The translations under genes were made by a program, and so were the position numbers. Source: Spizellomyces punctatus DAOM BR117 (lineage: Eukaryota > Chytridiomycota > Chytridiomycetes > Spizellomycetales > Spizellomycetaceae). Taken from it: DNA of 64,000 bases. The DNA lies in NCBI RefSeq assembly GCF_000182565.1, contig NW_015971538.1:206713-270712 (forward strand), read 5' to 3'. The number at the start of each line of letters is the position of its first letter. Within the stretch, counting starts at the first letter, position 1. Shown here one piece after another: positions 55,022-64,000 of this stretch. A model generated the notes under the pieces. It was given only the letters and a program-made list of their open reading frames with translations. It was not told the DNA's origin and searched no databases.

Positions 55022-57427
55022 CTATCGTCCCCGTCCGCCTCGCCCACCTCGCCCTCCCCTTCCCCGCCCTCGTCCTCCCCCTCTGCCTCGTGCTCCTCCA
55101 CTCCCTCCTCGCCCGCCTCTCCCACCTCGCCCACCTCGCCCACTCGTTCGATCGCCAGGTAATCCCAATTCTTTGACACTACGCTTTTCCCGGCGTGGAG
55201 CGGCGTCATCCGAGTGATCATCGGTCTGCTAACGAAGGGTAGTGAGTAAACTTGGTGAAGCTTCCCTGACGGCCACAGAAGCAGCGACATACCTCGCCCT
55301 TTCCTCCCGGCTTGAACGTGATAGACAAGTTCCCTGATCGGGTCCGCTCAACCTTATCCCTACTGACGTCCCCTGTTGTCCTTAGCCTCTCCTCAAATGA
55401 CTGCTTTTTAGCTTGTATAACAGAGGATGCTTTTCGTGTTGCGTCTGCATTGTTGAGGGATGCCGCGTGGCCTTCTTTGAGTTCATAAAAGCTCAATGAC
55501 TTGGACTTGGTGTCCCCAGCTTTAGGTTTTCTGTGTCTAGTAAATCGGATTTGGTCGTCCTCTGGTGGTCCAGCATATATGGTGAGTTTGATAGAATTGT
55601 TCGATGTGCATGATGGATCTTACCTGAATCATCCGAGTCGCTATCGTCGTCAAACTCATCCAAGTCACTGCTTGCATTACCTTCCGGATCCGATTCACTG
55701 TATTCGTCACCCACATCCTGATCATCCACCTTCTCGAATGCCTGCTTTGCTGCAGCCATACGTGACTCAGACGGATGATGCAATTTATATTCATGACTTG
55801 TTTCATCAATCTGGAAATCCTCATCCTTGAACATATCAGCGAAACGGGAGTCGCCCAATGGGTTCTCTGCTGATGCCCCTGTGCGAACAATCTCCTTCTT
55901 CCGCTTCTTCTTCTTTTTCCTTTCCTCATCTGAATCCATGTCATCGCCTGGTTCCCCGTCCATGAGTTTGACGGCCATAGACCTGTTGATTTTGGGCAAC
56001 TTCTTAACCGCCGAAATTCGGCTCGCGCGCTGCTTCTCGATGCGCTCCTGTACCATACGGCGCTTGTATTCCTCGTACTCAAAGGGATTCGCGATAGCCT
56101 TTGCCTTTTCGTACAGTCGGAGATCGAGGAAGAATCCGTGCATGTAGGCTTTGAGAACATTTGTCCCAATAAGGTGATCCAGTCCGAGGTTGGAGAGCTC
56201 TTTGCGAGTGACGAATTTATAGTCGTCGTAGATAGTTGTCGCCGGGTTCTCTTCCATCTCCTCTGTGAGATTGTCCAGATATGTACACCATTTGGGGGCA
56301 GGGCCCAATTGGGGTATGTAAAACGTCTGAATTTGCACCCCCTCGTTTGCTACCATAATCAACCCAGAGTTGTCCCATACACAGACGTCGTTGATATCGT
56401 TCGGGGGTTCTACGGACGTGAATGCCTTACCCGTGTCCTTGTTCCAGATCTTGATAATTTTGGTGTCCGCCGATACTACATTGCCGGTCGAGTGCATAGC
56501 TAGTGATTTGATGGGAAAGCCGTATTGGTGGTCTTTAAAAACCATGGGGGATGCGGAACGCAAATCGTATACGAGAACCTGGCCGGTTGCGGTACCAACA
56601 GCTAACGTCAGACCGTCATCTCCAAACTTCAGCGCTGATATCTCCGGGAAAGCTTCCAGCACTCCAGCTCCTACAGACTTTACAACCGCCGTACCGATGT
56701 CCAAGGCCCCAATTCTTCGACGCTCACGCGGATCCCAAAATTCTAACCGGCCATCCTCCCCACCAAATCCAAACAATTGATGTGCCGGATTGATGTGCAT
56801 CACATTGACAGCAGGACATTCCGTCGCAAGGGCATTCAGAAACCGGCCTTGCTCGAGGTTCAGTCGCCAGATCTCATTGCTCGCTCCTCCCACCATCAAA
56901 TCACAGGTTGGGAAATGATAGGCGAGGTCTCGTCCAAACTTTGGTACCCGTGTTTTGTAATGCATTCCGAATTGTGAATGAAGCTCTATGGTTCGGTCAG
57001 CTTGCAACATGACCGTCTTTGTCCAGTCATCTGAAAGAATCTCGAATTGGACATTCTCGCAGTCCTGATGTCGGTCGAGTTTCATAGACTTCTGGGCAAG
57101 TTCGTAGACTCTCAACTGGGGCTGGTAAACACCTGTTGCGAGAATGTAGTTTCCATCGCGAGTGGGTTTTATTCGAAGAGACGCCTCAGGGAATTCGAAG
57201 TCCTGAATAAGTTCGATACGTCGTCGCCATTCTGCAATGAAACCAATGGAATCAGCACTAAAGCTTCATAGATACCAACACAACCATCCCAGTGCCTCAA
57301 TCGGGTATTAACCTTGGTCTTTCTTCAAGCTCTTTGCGTTTTTCCTTGCTAGCCAGTCAGGGATAGCACTACGACCCGCACTGGTGACCGAGTAGATCTT
57401 AACGTTATTGGCGTTTGAGACCTCCAT
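55022..57427 (-). CDS. NOL10: NOL10/Enp2 nucleolar ribosome-biogenesis protein with RGG tail
   Basis: Exon 1 (57427-57313) MEVSNANNVKIYSVTSAGRS joins exon 2 (57231 on) EWRRRIELIQDFEFPEASLR. The long second exon has the Enp2 WD-like propeller: MKLDRHQDCENVQFEILSDD, CDLMVGGASNEIWRLNLEQG, NPAHQLFGFGGEDGRLEFWD, LAVGTATGQVLVYDLRS, NPATTIYDDYKFVTRKEL and DHLIGTNVLKAYMHGFFLD. A basic KKKKKRKKE stretch, acidic DLDEFDDDSDSDD and RKASSVIQAKKQSFEERL follow. The last exon begins DDHSDDAAPRREKRS and ends in about 45 residues of RGG/RG repeats stopping at 55022. Enp2 works in the small-subunit processome. The Gly/Glu-rich ORF in the overlapping frame is a shadow. It is tail-to-tail with SART3. Confidence 0.94.
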
Positions 57428-58052
57428 GACAGTCTACGCCGTCTACTAGTACAAGAGACAAGCTTCTCTCAGGTAGCAATACGTTTTAACAGTGAATGGC
57501 AACAATGAAGAAAGCAATTCATGCACGGCCGTGCGAGCCCAAACTGCTGGCGACCCCAACTGGCAAAAAGAATTCAGACATGAAGTTAACCACATTAACC
57601 GCATTGTGCATTCCAATGATAACGTTTGATCGCTAATCACGTGGCTTCGAAGGTAAATAAACATCCAAAGTTAAGCTTGCTTTCCGTCCAAAACAGTGCA
57701 CTACGTTAGAAGCTTGAAACTTTAAACCGACTTATCATCCAACGTAAATCCGGAATTACTACAAGATCAACATCCATTTTTGTAGTAAACTGCCAAGCTA
57801 TTTCGATAAAATCGGGTCCATAATCAAAAACATATGCCCCGCCGCGCTGGCATGAATACTCATCTACATCCAACTTCCTAATTTCAAGATCTTAAAAGCT
57901 GCGCTCAATTTTAAAACGTTGCATATATACATGTCAATCTGCTTAAACAGTAGCATCCGCCCCGGGTTATAAAACACTCATTGATGAGCAATGTAAGCGT
58001 CAATGCGCGCAACGCAACCCACCAAATTCAGTCCCGCTCTGTTGATATTCAC
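57428..58052. other. AT-rich intergenic region
   Basis: About 625 bp between the NOL10 start and the stop of the next minus-strand gene. Mostly AT-rich with no extended reading frame on either strand; NOL10 promoter is expected here. No repeat or RNA gene was recognised. Confidence 0.4.
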
Positions 58053-60137
58053 TTAGACAGGCATCAAGTCGCCATGGAAAGATTGGATCGCTCGATCCAT
58101 GGTTTCCGAGCGATATAAATCAATGAGGTATTCTCTAACCTTGGCTTCCAGATGCTGGAGCTCTATTTGATCGAGGTGGCATGAGAAATACATCAGGATA
58201 CTAAAAGGGCTTCAGATTACCTGGGCTTGACAGCATTTCCAGGCACCTCTTTGCTTCAATTTGAAACTGCGGTGTCCGGAGCTCATACCAGTACGGCTGG
58301 GGAGGGCGAACTTCATCCTGCAGTAATGCAATCTGCGTCGGCCAACGCACCAAAGACTGCCGCAAAGTGCAATAATCGTACCCAAAGTTGTTTCCATCTT
58401 TTAACAATCAATGTTTTCTCCTAAAACGGTATTTCAATCGGACGACAAGAATGAAGTGGCAGTGGATTCCGGATATCGTACCTGAATCTTCAACAGCTTT
58501 AGTTGATCTTCGACAAACATGAATGGAACGAGACCATCCAAAGGCACATCAAGTAGTCGTGGATCTAATCGATGTGATTCTCGAGCAACCCATTGACTCC
58601 CTAACATCCGTTCACTACGGGCCATAATGCTGGGGGCAGGCGCTGGATGGCGGGAGAGATGTGATCTGTAACAGTAACAGTGCATGTGAAAATGTGTGCC
58701 ATTTGAATGCTCTTACTTAAATGTTACCTGCATTTCAAGTCCAGTGATTGAGCAAATATGGCTTTTGGTATACGACAGTCTGGATGTAGTTCTTCTTCCA
58801 AGGCTCTTTGTAAGGCTTCCGTCTTAGCCATCTAGATTATGAATGTGGCATATTAAACGAGGAAACATTACTGCACACTTAACATGCTGCGCCAAACTAC
58901 CTGCCAAAGAGACGACGACAAGTCCTTGACGCTGTTATACACATCTGTGCCTTCACTTGTATTCTTGCTGCCAGCAAAGCTGACTGATGAAAGTGAAGAT
59001 GTGGAAGAGGTCGTTGTGGACTCACGTAAGTCTGGCGCTGGTGAGGTCACAGTCCTTCGGGCTGCAAAAATACTTGAGTGACTGCCCTCTCCATGGTCTC
59101 TTGAATGGAGGTGACTTTTATTCGCTGAAGTTTTTGATTCATCGATAGTAAGAGGATATGTGTGTGCATAATCCTTAACCTCATCATCAGCTACGGGACC
59201 ATGGAAGTTGCTTGTATCTCCATTTGAAGCATATTCTTCCAATCTCCTCAGATATAGGCAGGACGTAGAGTCGTCCATATCTGCGTCGAAGTGATGTTCG
59301 AGTGAAGAATCAAGTTTCATTCTGGACAAGGACGGTTCGTAGGTCACCTCTGGAACTGTCGGTTCGGTACCACTGATGACGGCCCGTTCCTTTATGTCTT
59401 CGTTGTCCACTGTTACCCAGCCTTGTGTTGACACTAATTGGCGTGACCCTTCTTTGCTTTCGGTGACTTTCCTCAGCTTCTTGCTTTTCCCAGATGGGGG
59501 TGGGACTCCGGATGGCCTATGTGGCTTACTCCGTGGCCCCCTGCTGGACGAATTTGAATCCCGCACCTTAGGCTTGGTCTGTGTCGGAATGCGGACATGT
59601 GATAGCAATGAAGATGGGGAACTAGCTTGCAATCCAGCCTTCGAAGCCTTTGAATAGAGCCGAATGAGAACGTTGTCTAGATAGCATCCATCACGTTCCG
59701 ACGTACCACTAAGTCTTTGCGGGCTTTGGCAGATGGATGTGGGTAATAATTCCGGCGGTCGACACGCCTATAATTCTCGCAATGTGAGAGGGACTAGCCT
59801 TATAGTATGCTGAATTTCTCACTTACTGTACGGAGATTCCCTCAATGGATATTTTCTCCTGGTTTCTGTTCGACGCACGATGGCCTATATCTGATCGAGG
59901 TTGCCGGGATGAAAAATCTGCGTAATGCAATGGGTCTTGCTCCTTCTCATTGGTTAAACTTGTGCATTCGGGACCGCTGTAACGATGATGCGAACCGGTG
60001 ACTTCAGCGCCTTCGCCAACAGTCCAGCACCGCCAAGTGGACGCTAGGCCATGAGGACGCATCGCAGGGTAGTGTCCCTGTTGGTCTCGACGGTTAAGAA
60101 GGTACCGATTATGATAGTTGTTATACAATGCCCACAT
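58053..60137 (-). CDS. Unrecognised protein with Ser-rich middle and Trp/Tyr-rich C-terminal region
   Basis: The start at 60137 (MWALYNNYHNRYLLNRRDQQ) precedes QRVDRRNYYPHPSAKARKDL, a 59-nt phase-0 intron and then a long exon ASKAGLQASSPSSLLSHVRI. This exon is Ser/Thr/Pro-rich with STQGWVTVDNEDIKERAVIS and DPDLRESTTTSSTSSLSS-like tracts. Short C-terminal exons read EALQKALEEELHPDCRIPKA, RSERMLGSQWVARESHRLDP, LLDVPLDGLVPFMFVEDQLK, RYDYCTLRQSLVRWPTQIAL, LQDEVRPPQPYWYELRTPQF, then the end HLEAKVREYLIDLYRSETMD. The C-terminal part looks conserved (Trp, Tyr, Pro spacing), but no family was recognised. Confidence 0.62.
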
Positions 60138-60335
60138 AGAAGTAATTCTTCTGTGTTTGTAAGGAGATATGGTACTGGCTGCAATGACCCTAATATATTA
60201 CTTGATGATCATGGTCCAAGGGAATTTTGGACCTAAGGGTCCGTGTAAATTGTCCGGTTAGATTGATATCTTCGCAAGGTATTTACATTTCAGTTAGTAT
60301 CACAAGCACATATCCCCCATCATGCCTCGCTGGCA

Positions 60336-61788
60336 ATGAGGACTTTTAATGTCTACGATCATGGCAACATTCTTGCTCATCAATCTGCCAGTGATTCGGT
60401 CTCACATCCGCCAAGTAATGCCGTCCCGAACCTGTTCGTGCCTCCAGGTAAAAGCATAACGCTTTTACCTCCAATTGGAACTCCACCTAGCCCTTCCCAC
60501 CAAACCAGAGATGCGTCCATAGTGCAGCAACCCGAGGCACGCCCCGAATCCCTCAACCTTTCCCTTAGCAAACGGCAACCTCTTGACGTTACACTTCATC
60601 TCCCACAATCCGCGGTGGGAACGCAGGAGGTACAGTTACAAACGCTCTACGAACGCCTAGCCGAAAATGAGCGGTCTCAACGTGCCCTTGCTGTCGAGAC
60701 GGCAAGACTGCATGGGCAGCTGAACGAAAGCTTTCGCTTTCATGACGGCATTCTGAGGGATGAAGTTCAGATGCGCAGGTGAATGACCCAAACCGGAGCG
60801 CTTTGAGGAGAAACCAAAGATCTGATTGATTAAATTACGCAGAGTTCTAGAGGATCACTTTCAGTTCCTTCGCTCCATCGTTCGGCATCTCCAGGACCAA
60901 TTTTCCGTTATGTCTCAGCAACTGACCCTGGAACGCGAAGCTGCATTTCACAGTATCGAACTGACAAAAATCCGTGCAGAAGAGCATGAGCGTTTTGCTG
61001 AACTGATGCGCAAGCGAGGCGAAGAAGATGCCGAAAAGATCGCAATTTTAACCAATGAATTGATACTATCGAGGCGGGAGGTAGCGACGCTTCGCTCGGA
61101 TATGGACGCACGAATAACTATGGCTAATGAGGAAATGAAGCGCTGCTCTGCTGGGCTTGAGAGAGTCGATGGAGATGGCACTCAGTGTAAGCACGAAATC
61201 GAAGCCATAAAGATCAGTGTTGGCCAGATGGATGCCCGAATCACCAATTCCCTCCAAAGAGCCGATGCAAACCTCGCGCAGGCATCCAAATCCCTTCACG
61301 ATTACATTGCATCTACCCAATCCGCTGAAGAAGAACAACTAAAGAAAATGCGGGATGAGCTCTTGTCTCAATCTGCTCAGCAGGATCAATCCCACACGGC
61401 GGCTGAAGAATTGCGGCATCAAGAGCTCCGGGTGCAAATAGACCAACTCATGAAAACAGTTGGTGACCAACAGTCCACCATCGTAGGTCTGGAGCGTAAA
61501 CTTCAGGAACAATTGGAAGCCAAAGTGAACTATGTCGAGAGCTCCTTCCGAGATATCGTTATGCATCAGAAGACAGTTCACGAGCAGGAGAGCCGGGAAA
61601 TGTTGAAAGCAATACAAGCATTGCATTCTTTTGCCAGAGGGTCTAGAGAAGAAGAACGCAAAAATAGAGAAATGGTTAGGAAGGAGTTACTACAGGCGAA
61701 AATGGAGCTGCAAAGAGATGCTGAGGAAGCTCGACGAGACTTGGAAACGCAAATGAGAAGAATGACCAAACCGTTCATAGTGATTTGA
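60336..61788 (+). CDS. Coiled-coil protein, unrecognised
   Basis: Exon 1 (60336-60778) starts MRTFNVYDHGNILAHQSASD with a Pro/Ser-rich leader (about 90 residues) before a heptad region LQTLYERLAENERSQRALAV. A 64-nt intron leads in phase to exon 2 (60843-61788) RVLEDHFQFLRSIVRHLQDQ. From there to the end nearly every residue is in heptads: EDAEKIAILTNELILSRREV, QLMKTVGDQQSTIVGLERKL, EMVRKELLQAKMELQRDAEE. Total about 462 residues, ending MTKPFIVI. There is no transmembrane segment. A basal-body or cytoskeletal role is only inferred from composition and neighbours. No known CCDC family could be named. Confidence 0.78.
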
Positions 61789-62135
61789 CATTTACAACGG
61801 ATGTATTTAAGCAGAACAGAGTTGTCTGCCACATAAATGCTACTACATAATATTCACCACATCCGACATTGTCGGGAAGTATATTCCTTACCATTCAGCT
61901 GCTATGGCACCCAAGAGCCAGATAAATCCCCTACGCCTACACAGCCTTGATATATATACATAGACCGGTATCCCTAAAACTTTTCCCCTCAGCTCAGCTT
62001 ACTGCCACTAAGTTCCTTGTAGAGCTGGCCATGCCGTCGGTACTTATAGATGTGATCGGCTCAGTACTCGTTTCGATCGCCGAAGCGGGTCTTGAATGGC
62101 CGCTCACGTTGGTATTGTGGGTGGCTACCGAAAAC
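61789..62135. other. Tail-to-tail gap, possible 3' exon of the DID-motif gene
   Basis: Between the coiled-coil gene and the minus-strand Ser-rich gene. A minus-strand open stretch near 61996-62110 (SGHSRPASAIETSTEPITSI) could be a last exon of the DID-motif gene if the GTAGGT at about 62255 is a splice donor. Otherwise nothing was recognised. Confidence 0.25.
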
Positions 62136-63977
62136 TTACGTTCCATTACAGCACAAAACTCTCTGCCCCAACAAAGCTGGAGAATGATATTCAAGCTTCA
62201 ATAAAGCTTCACTTAAAATATCAGCTGTCAGATGGAAACCTACCAATTCGTCGATATCGATCTTTGGCGGAGTCAGCTCGACAATGCTGGCGGTAACTGT
62301 TAATGGTGCGACTTCAGGTCCTCGGGGTCCCTCGGATGAATATTGTCTTTTTCTGAGAAAAGCTAATTCGTCAAGACTTCCCCTCTTACGAGTTGGCTTG
62401 GACGAGCTTTGTGCACCATTATCGCGCGGCTGCGAACCCAACATGGCTGCACTGGAGTGAGAATTGACGTTGTGAAGCTGTCTCTTTCTCCTGGCGTCAC
62501 GTTGAATCTGCGCTAAATGGCCCGTAGATGAAGCTCGCCGCTCCAGCCGATGGAGGGCCGAGCTCGTGACACTACTCGACACTGCGGAATATGAGGTCCC
62601 CGTTTCATCCGTTACCAGCATATCTTCTGTATTAGATTGCGGGTTTGAGCTCACGTCGTCGGCTGATGACTCCAGGCTATGTTGTTGCCCGTCTACTGGA
62701 CGCCCAAGGCCAATATACTCTTTGATATCGGGTGCGACACTATCCCCACCAACATCACCAATCCTCATTGCACTTGCCCCCATCGGCAGTCCTGAGCTAT
62801 CCGCTTCGATCGTATCTGCGATTCCCATGAAATGATTGATATCCAACGAAGTTAATCGGCGTTGTACGGGAGGCGACAGTGTTTTCATAAGTTTACTGGC
62901 ATTTACTTCGGAGCCGCTTCCTCGCTGTGGTTCTGAAAACGCGCGCGGCCGATTTTTGTGCTCAATGTCTTCATGCTTATCGTTTTCTCCTAACCCTAAT
63001 CGTGAGCTAGCTACAAGACTTCGCTCGAGCGAGGTCCGTGATTTCGCCGAAGCCTCCCGTCCCCGCTTCGGCCAAAATGTAGGCCGTTCCCCTGCCACGA
63101 ACTGGTCAATGTCAAGACTTGCTGGGTCAATAGCCATGGCACTTGCTTGGGGGTTGGTAGAGTGACGGGCCTCGATAGCATTATCGATTTCTATGAAACT
63201 AACACGATACGATCTGTCCAAGGCGTTCATGCTCCTTACCAACGCATGTGATGGTGCGGACTTCGCTTGTAGCGGGTGTGTACCTGCAATGGTTGTTCGA
63301 CCTTGTGGCGGAGAAGATGCCCCTATAGTCTCAAGCCCAGTAGACGCCGACGTGGCGTCGCCCGCCCCTAGCAGCATCTCGATATCTCTCTCTGTGTTTT
63401 CGTTTTCCGGAAGTATCTCCGTTGACTGCACAAGAGGGGTGCCGATATCGATGAACGCTCCAATGTCTTCCGCGGCACGGGTGTCATCTCTCAGGCAAAA
63501 AATCGGCGGTGTCTGCTCTCGCTTATGGCGCACGGAATCTGTAGTTAGCACTCTCTCCATACCGCCATCCAACACATTGGTGCGACTGCTGTCTCCGGCG
63601 ACACCCAGTGGATATTTCAGGCTACCAGTCGAGTGCCATACTGATTTCTTCTGCGTATCTGGAGACGTCATGTCCTGCCCCGCTAGCAATGGCAAGGAAT
63701 TGTTCAGTTTGTCTGCTGATTTTCGCTTGGGCATGAGTGGCTCCCCAATGAGGATCTTCGGAATAGGTGGGACTTGGTTCACCAGCAAATAATCATCTGC
63801 GTCAGTGAAAACACGGGGCAAACTTGCCAGAACGGACGCCGCTGGATTGGGATCCATCGACAAAACATCATCAATGTCCCTCGTTTCTTCTTCTGCAGGT
63901 GTAATAGTGGTGCTCGTAACAGGGGACTTCCGGTTAGGGGATACAGGAGAGGTTGCCGGCGAGTCTGGGCCATCCAT
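62136..63977 (-). CDS. Ser-rich disordered protein with repeated D-I-x-x-hydrophobic motif
   Basis: A single open exon of 613 codons starts MDGPDSPATSPVSPNRKSPV. The composition is Ser/Thr/Pro-rich with few hydrophobics apart from short motifs. These motifs recur: DIDDVLSM (residue 34), DIGAFIDIGTP (171), DIEMLLGAG (198), EIDNAIEA (263), DIDQFVAGERP (289), DINHFMGIAD (379), DIKEYIGLGRP (417) and DIDELVGFH (about 573), with SLDELAFL near 543 as a weaker copy. Several are followed by a Gly and Pro. Two Lys/Arg clusters (PKRKS; RRKRQ; TRKRGS) suggest nuclear entry. The gene runs to within 23 bases of the window end. The last codons may instead splice downstream at a GTAGGT donor. No family was recognised. 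Confidence 0.66.
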   Translation of the reverse strand: MDGPDSPATSPVSPNRKSPVTSTTITPAEEETRDIDDVLSMDPNPAASVLASLPRVFTDADDYLLVNQVPPIPKILIGEPLMPKRKSADKLNNSLPLLAGQDMTSPDTQKKSVWHSTGSLKYPLGVAGDSSRTNVLDGGMERVLTTDSVRHKREQTPPIFCLRDDTRAAEDIGAFIDIGTPLVQSTEILPENENTERDIEMLLGAGDATSASTGLETIGASSPPQGRTTIAGTHPLQAKSAPSHALVRSMNALDRSYRVSFIEIDNAIEARHSTNPQASAMAIDPASLDIDQFVAGERPTFWPKRGREASAKSRTSLERSLVASSRLGLGENDKHEDIEHKNRPRAFSEPQRGSGSEVNASKLMKTLSPPVQRRLTSLDINHFMGIADTIEADSSGLPMGASAMRIGDVGGDSVAPDIKEYIGLGRPVDGQQHSLESSADDVSSNPQSNTEDMLVTDETGTSYSAVSSSVTSSALHRLERRASSTGHLAQIQRDARRKRQLHNVNSHSSAAMLGSQPRDNGAQSSSKPTRKRGSLDELAFLRKRQYSSEGPRGPEVAPLTVTASIVELTPPKIDIDELVGFHLTADILSEALLKLEYHSPALLGQRVLCCNGT

Positions 63978-64000
63978 TGGTGCAGTGCCGGTAATTCTTG

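Noticed and set aside
54969-55217. Pro/Arg-rich open frame on the plus strand
   Set aside because: It is the antisense of the RGG repeat of NOL10.
54943-55290. Glu/Gly/Val-rich open frame on the minus strand over the NOL10 tail
   Set aside because: The true NOL10 frame there splices in phase from KPGGKGE and gives RGG repeats; the Glu-rich frame is a shadow of the same repeats.
55537-56169. 210-codon minus-strand frame inside NOL10
   Set aside because: Arg/Ser-rich shadow in the wrong frame of the well-conserved NOL10 propeller exon.
63193-63792. 199-codon plus-strand frame opposite the Ser-rich gene
   Set aside because: Composition is the complement of the Ser-rich repeats; the minus-strand frame is three times longer and has the motif array.
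1-64000. Pseudogenes from apparent frameshifts in VPS53, MLH1, SART3 and others
   Set aside because: All breaks coincide with GT-AG introns that restore phase at the places checked; conserved motifs continue on both sides.
1-64000. Mobile elements, CRISPR arrays, viral genes
   Set aside because: No reverse transcriptase, transposase, direct-repeat spacer array or capsid/polymerase motif was recognised in any frame.

Overview
The window is nuclear DNA from a eukaryote with short, frequent introns (mostly about 50-90 nt, GT-AG). Genes are tightly packed on both strands, often tail-to-tail or divergent with only 150-300 bp between starts. The gene set points to a zoosporic (flagellated) fungus of the chytrid type. 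Fungal-style genes (Pho80-type cyclin, SPX protein, CRAL-TRIO/SEC14 protein, ArsB/NhaD-type anion transporter, dihydroxyacetone kinase) lie beside genes that organisms with a centriole and cilium keep: a centrin, a CLAMP/CH-domain SPATA4-like protein and a CFAP418 (C8orf37) homologue. No rRNA, transposon, CRISPR array or viral gene was recognised. Exon models were built by eye from splice signals, reading-frame continuity and remembered family motifs.

Layout. 1-10 kb: a truncated gene at the left edge, a METTL21-type methyltransferase, an intron-rich relative of bacterial corrinoid/heme-binding proteins, alanine-glyoxylate-type aminotransferase, VPS53 (GARP complex) and an unrecognised Trp/Cys-containing protein. 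10-25 kb: a coiled-coil protein, a CLAMP-domain protein divergent from centrin, a large ARM-GAF-GAF-PAS-class III nucleotide cyclase, and a candidate Rec114. 25-35 kb: SEC14-like protein, PH-domain protein, an unknown protein, Pho80-like cyclin, MLH1, and a calcineurin-B-like EF-hand protein. 35-47.5 kb: RING-PHD protein (PHRF1-like), UNC-50, F-box protein, CFAP418, dihydroxyacetone kinase, anion transporter, SPX protein. 47.5-64 kb: ArfGAP2/3 (Glo3-like), SART3/Prp24 and NOL10/Enp2 tail-to-tail, an unknown protein, a coiled-coil protein, and a Ser-rich protein with a repeated D-I-x-x-hydrophobic motif.

Functional themes. Centriole/flagellum: centrin, CLAMP protein, CFAP418, perhaps the two coiled-coil proteins. 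Membrane traffic: VPS53, UNC-50, ArfGAP, SEC14. Phosphate and second-messenger signalling: SPX, Pho80-type cyclin, calcineurin-B-like protein, nucleotide cyclase. RNA and ribosome biogenesis: SART3, NOL10. Repair and meiosis: MLH1, Rec114 candidate.

Most notable are the cyclase, which joins tandem NKFDE-type GAF domains and a bacterial-style C-terminal tail to an N-terminal helical-repeat region; the centrin with an interrupted third EF-hand that shares a short intergenic region with the CLAMP gene; the Ser-rich protein with at least eight D-I-x-x motifs; and several conserved-looking genes with no recognised family.
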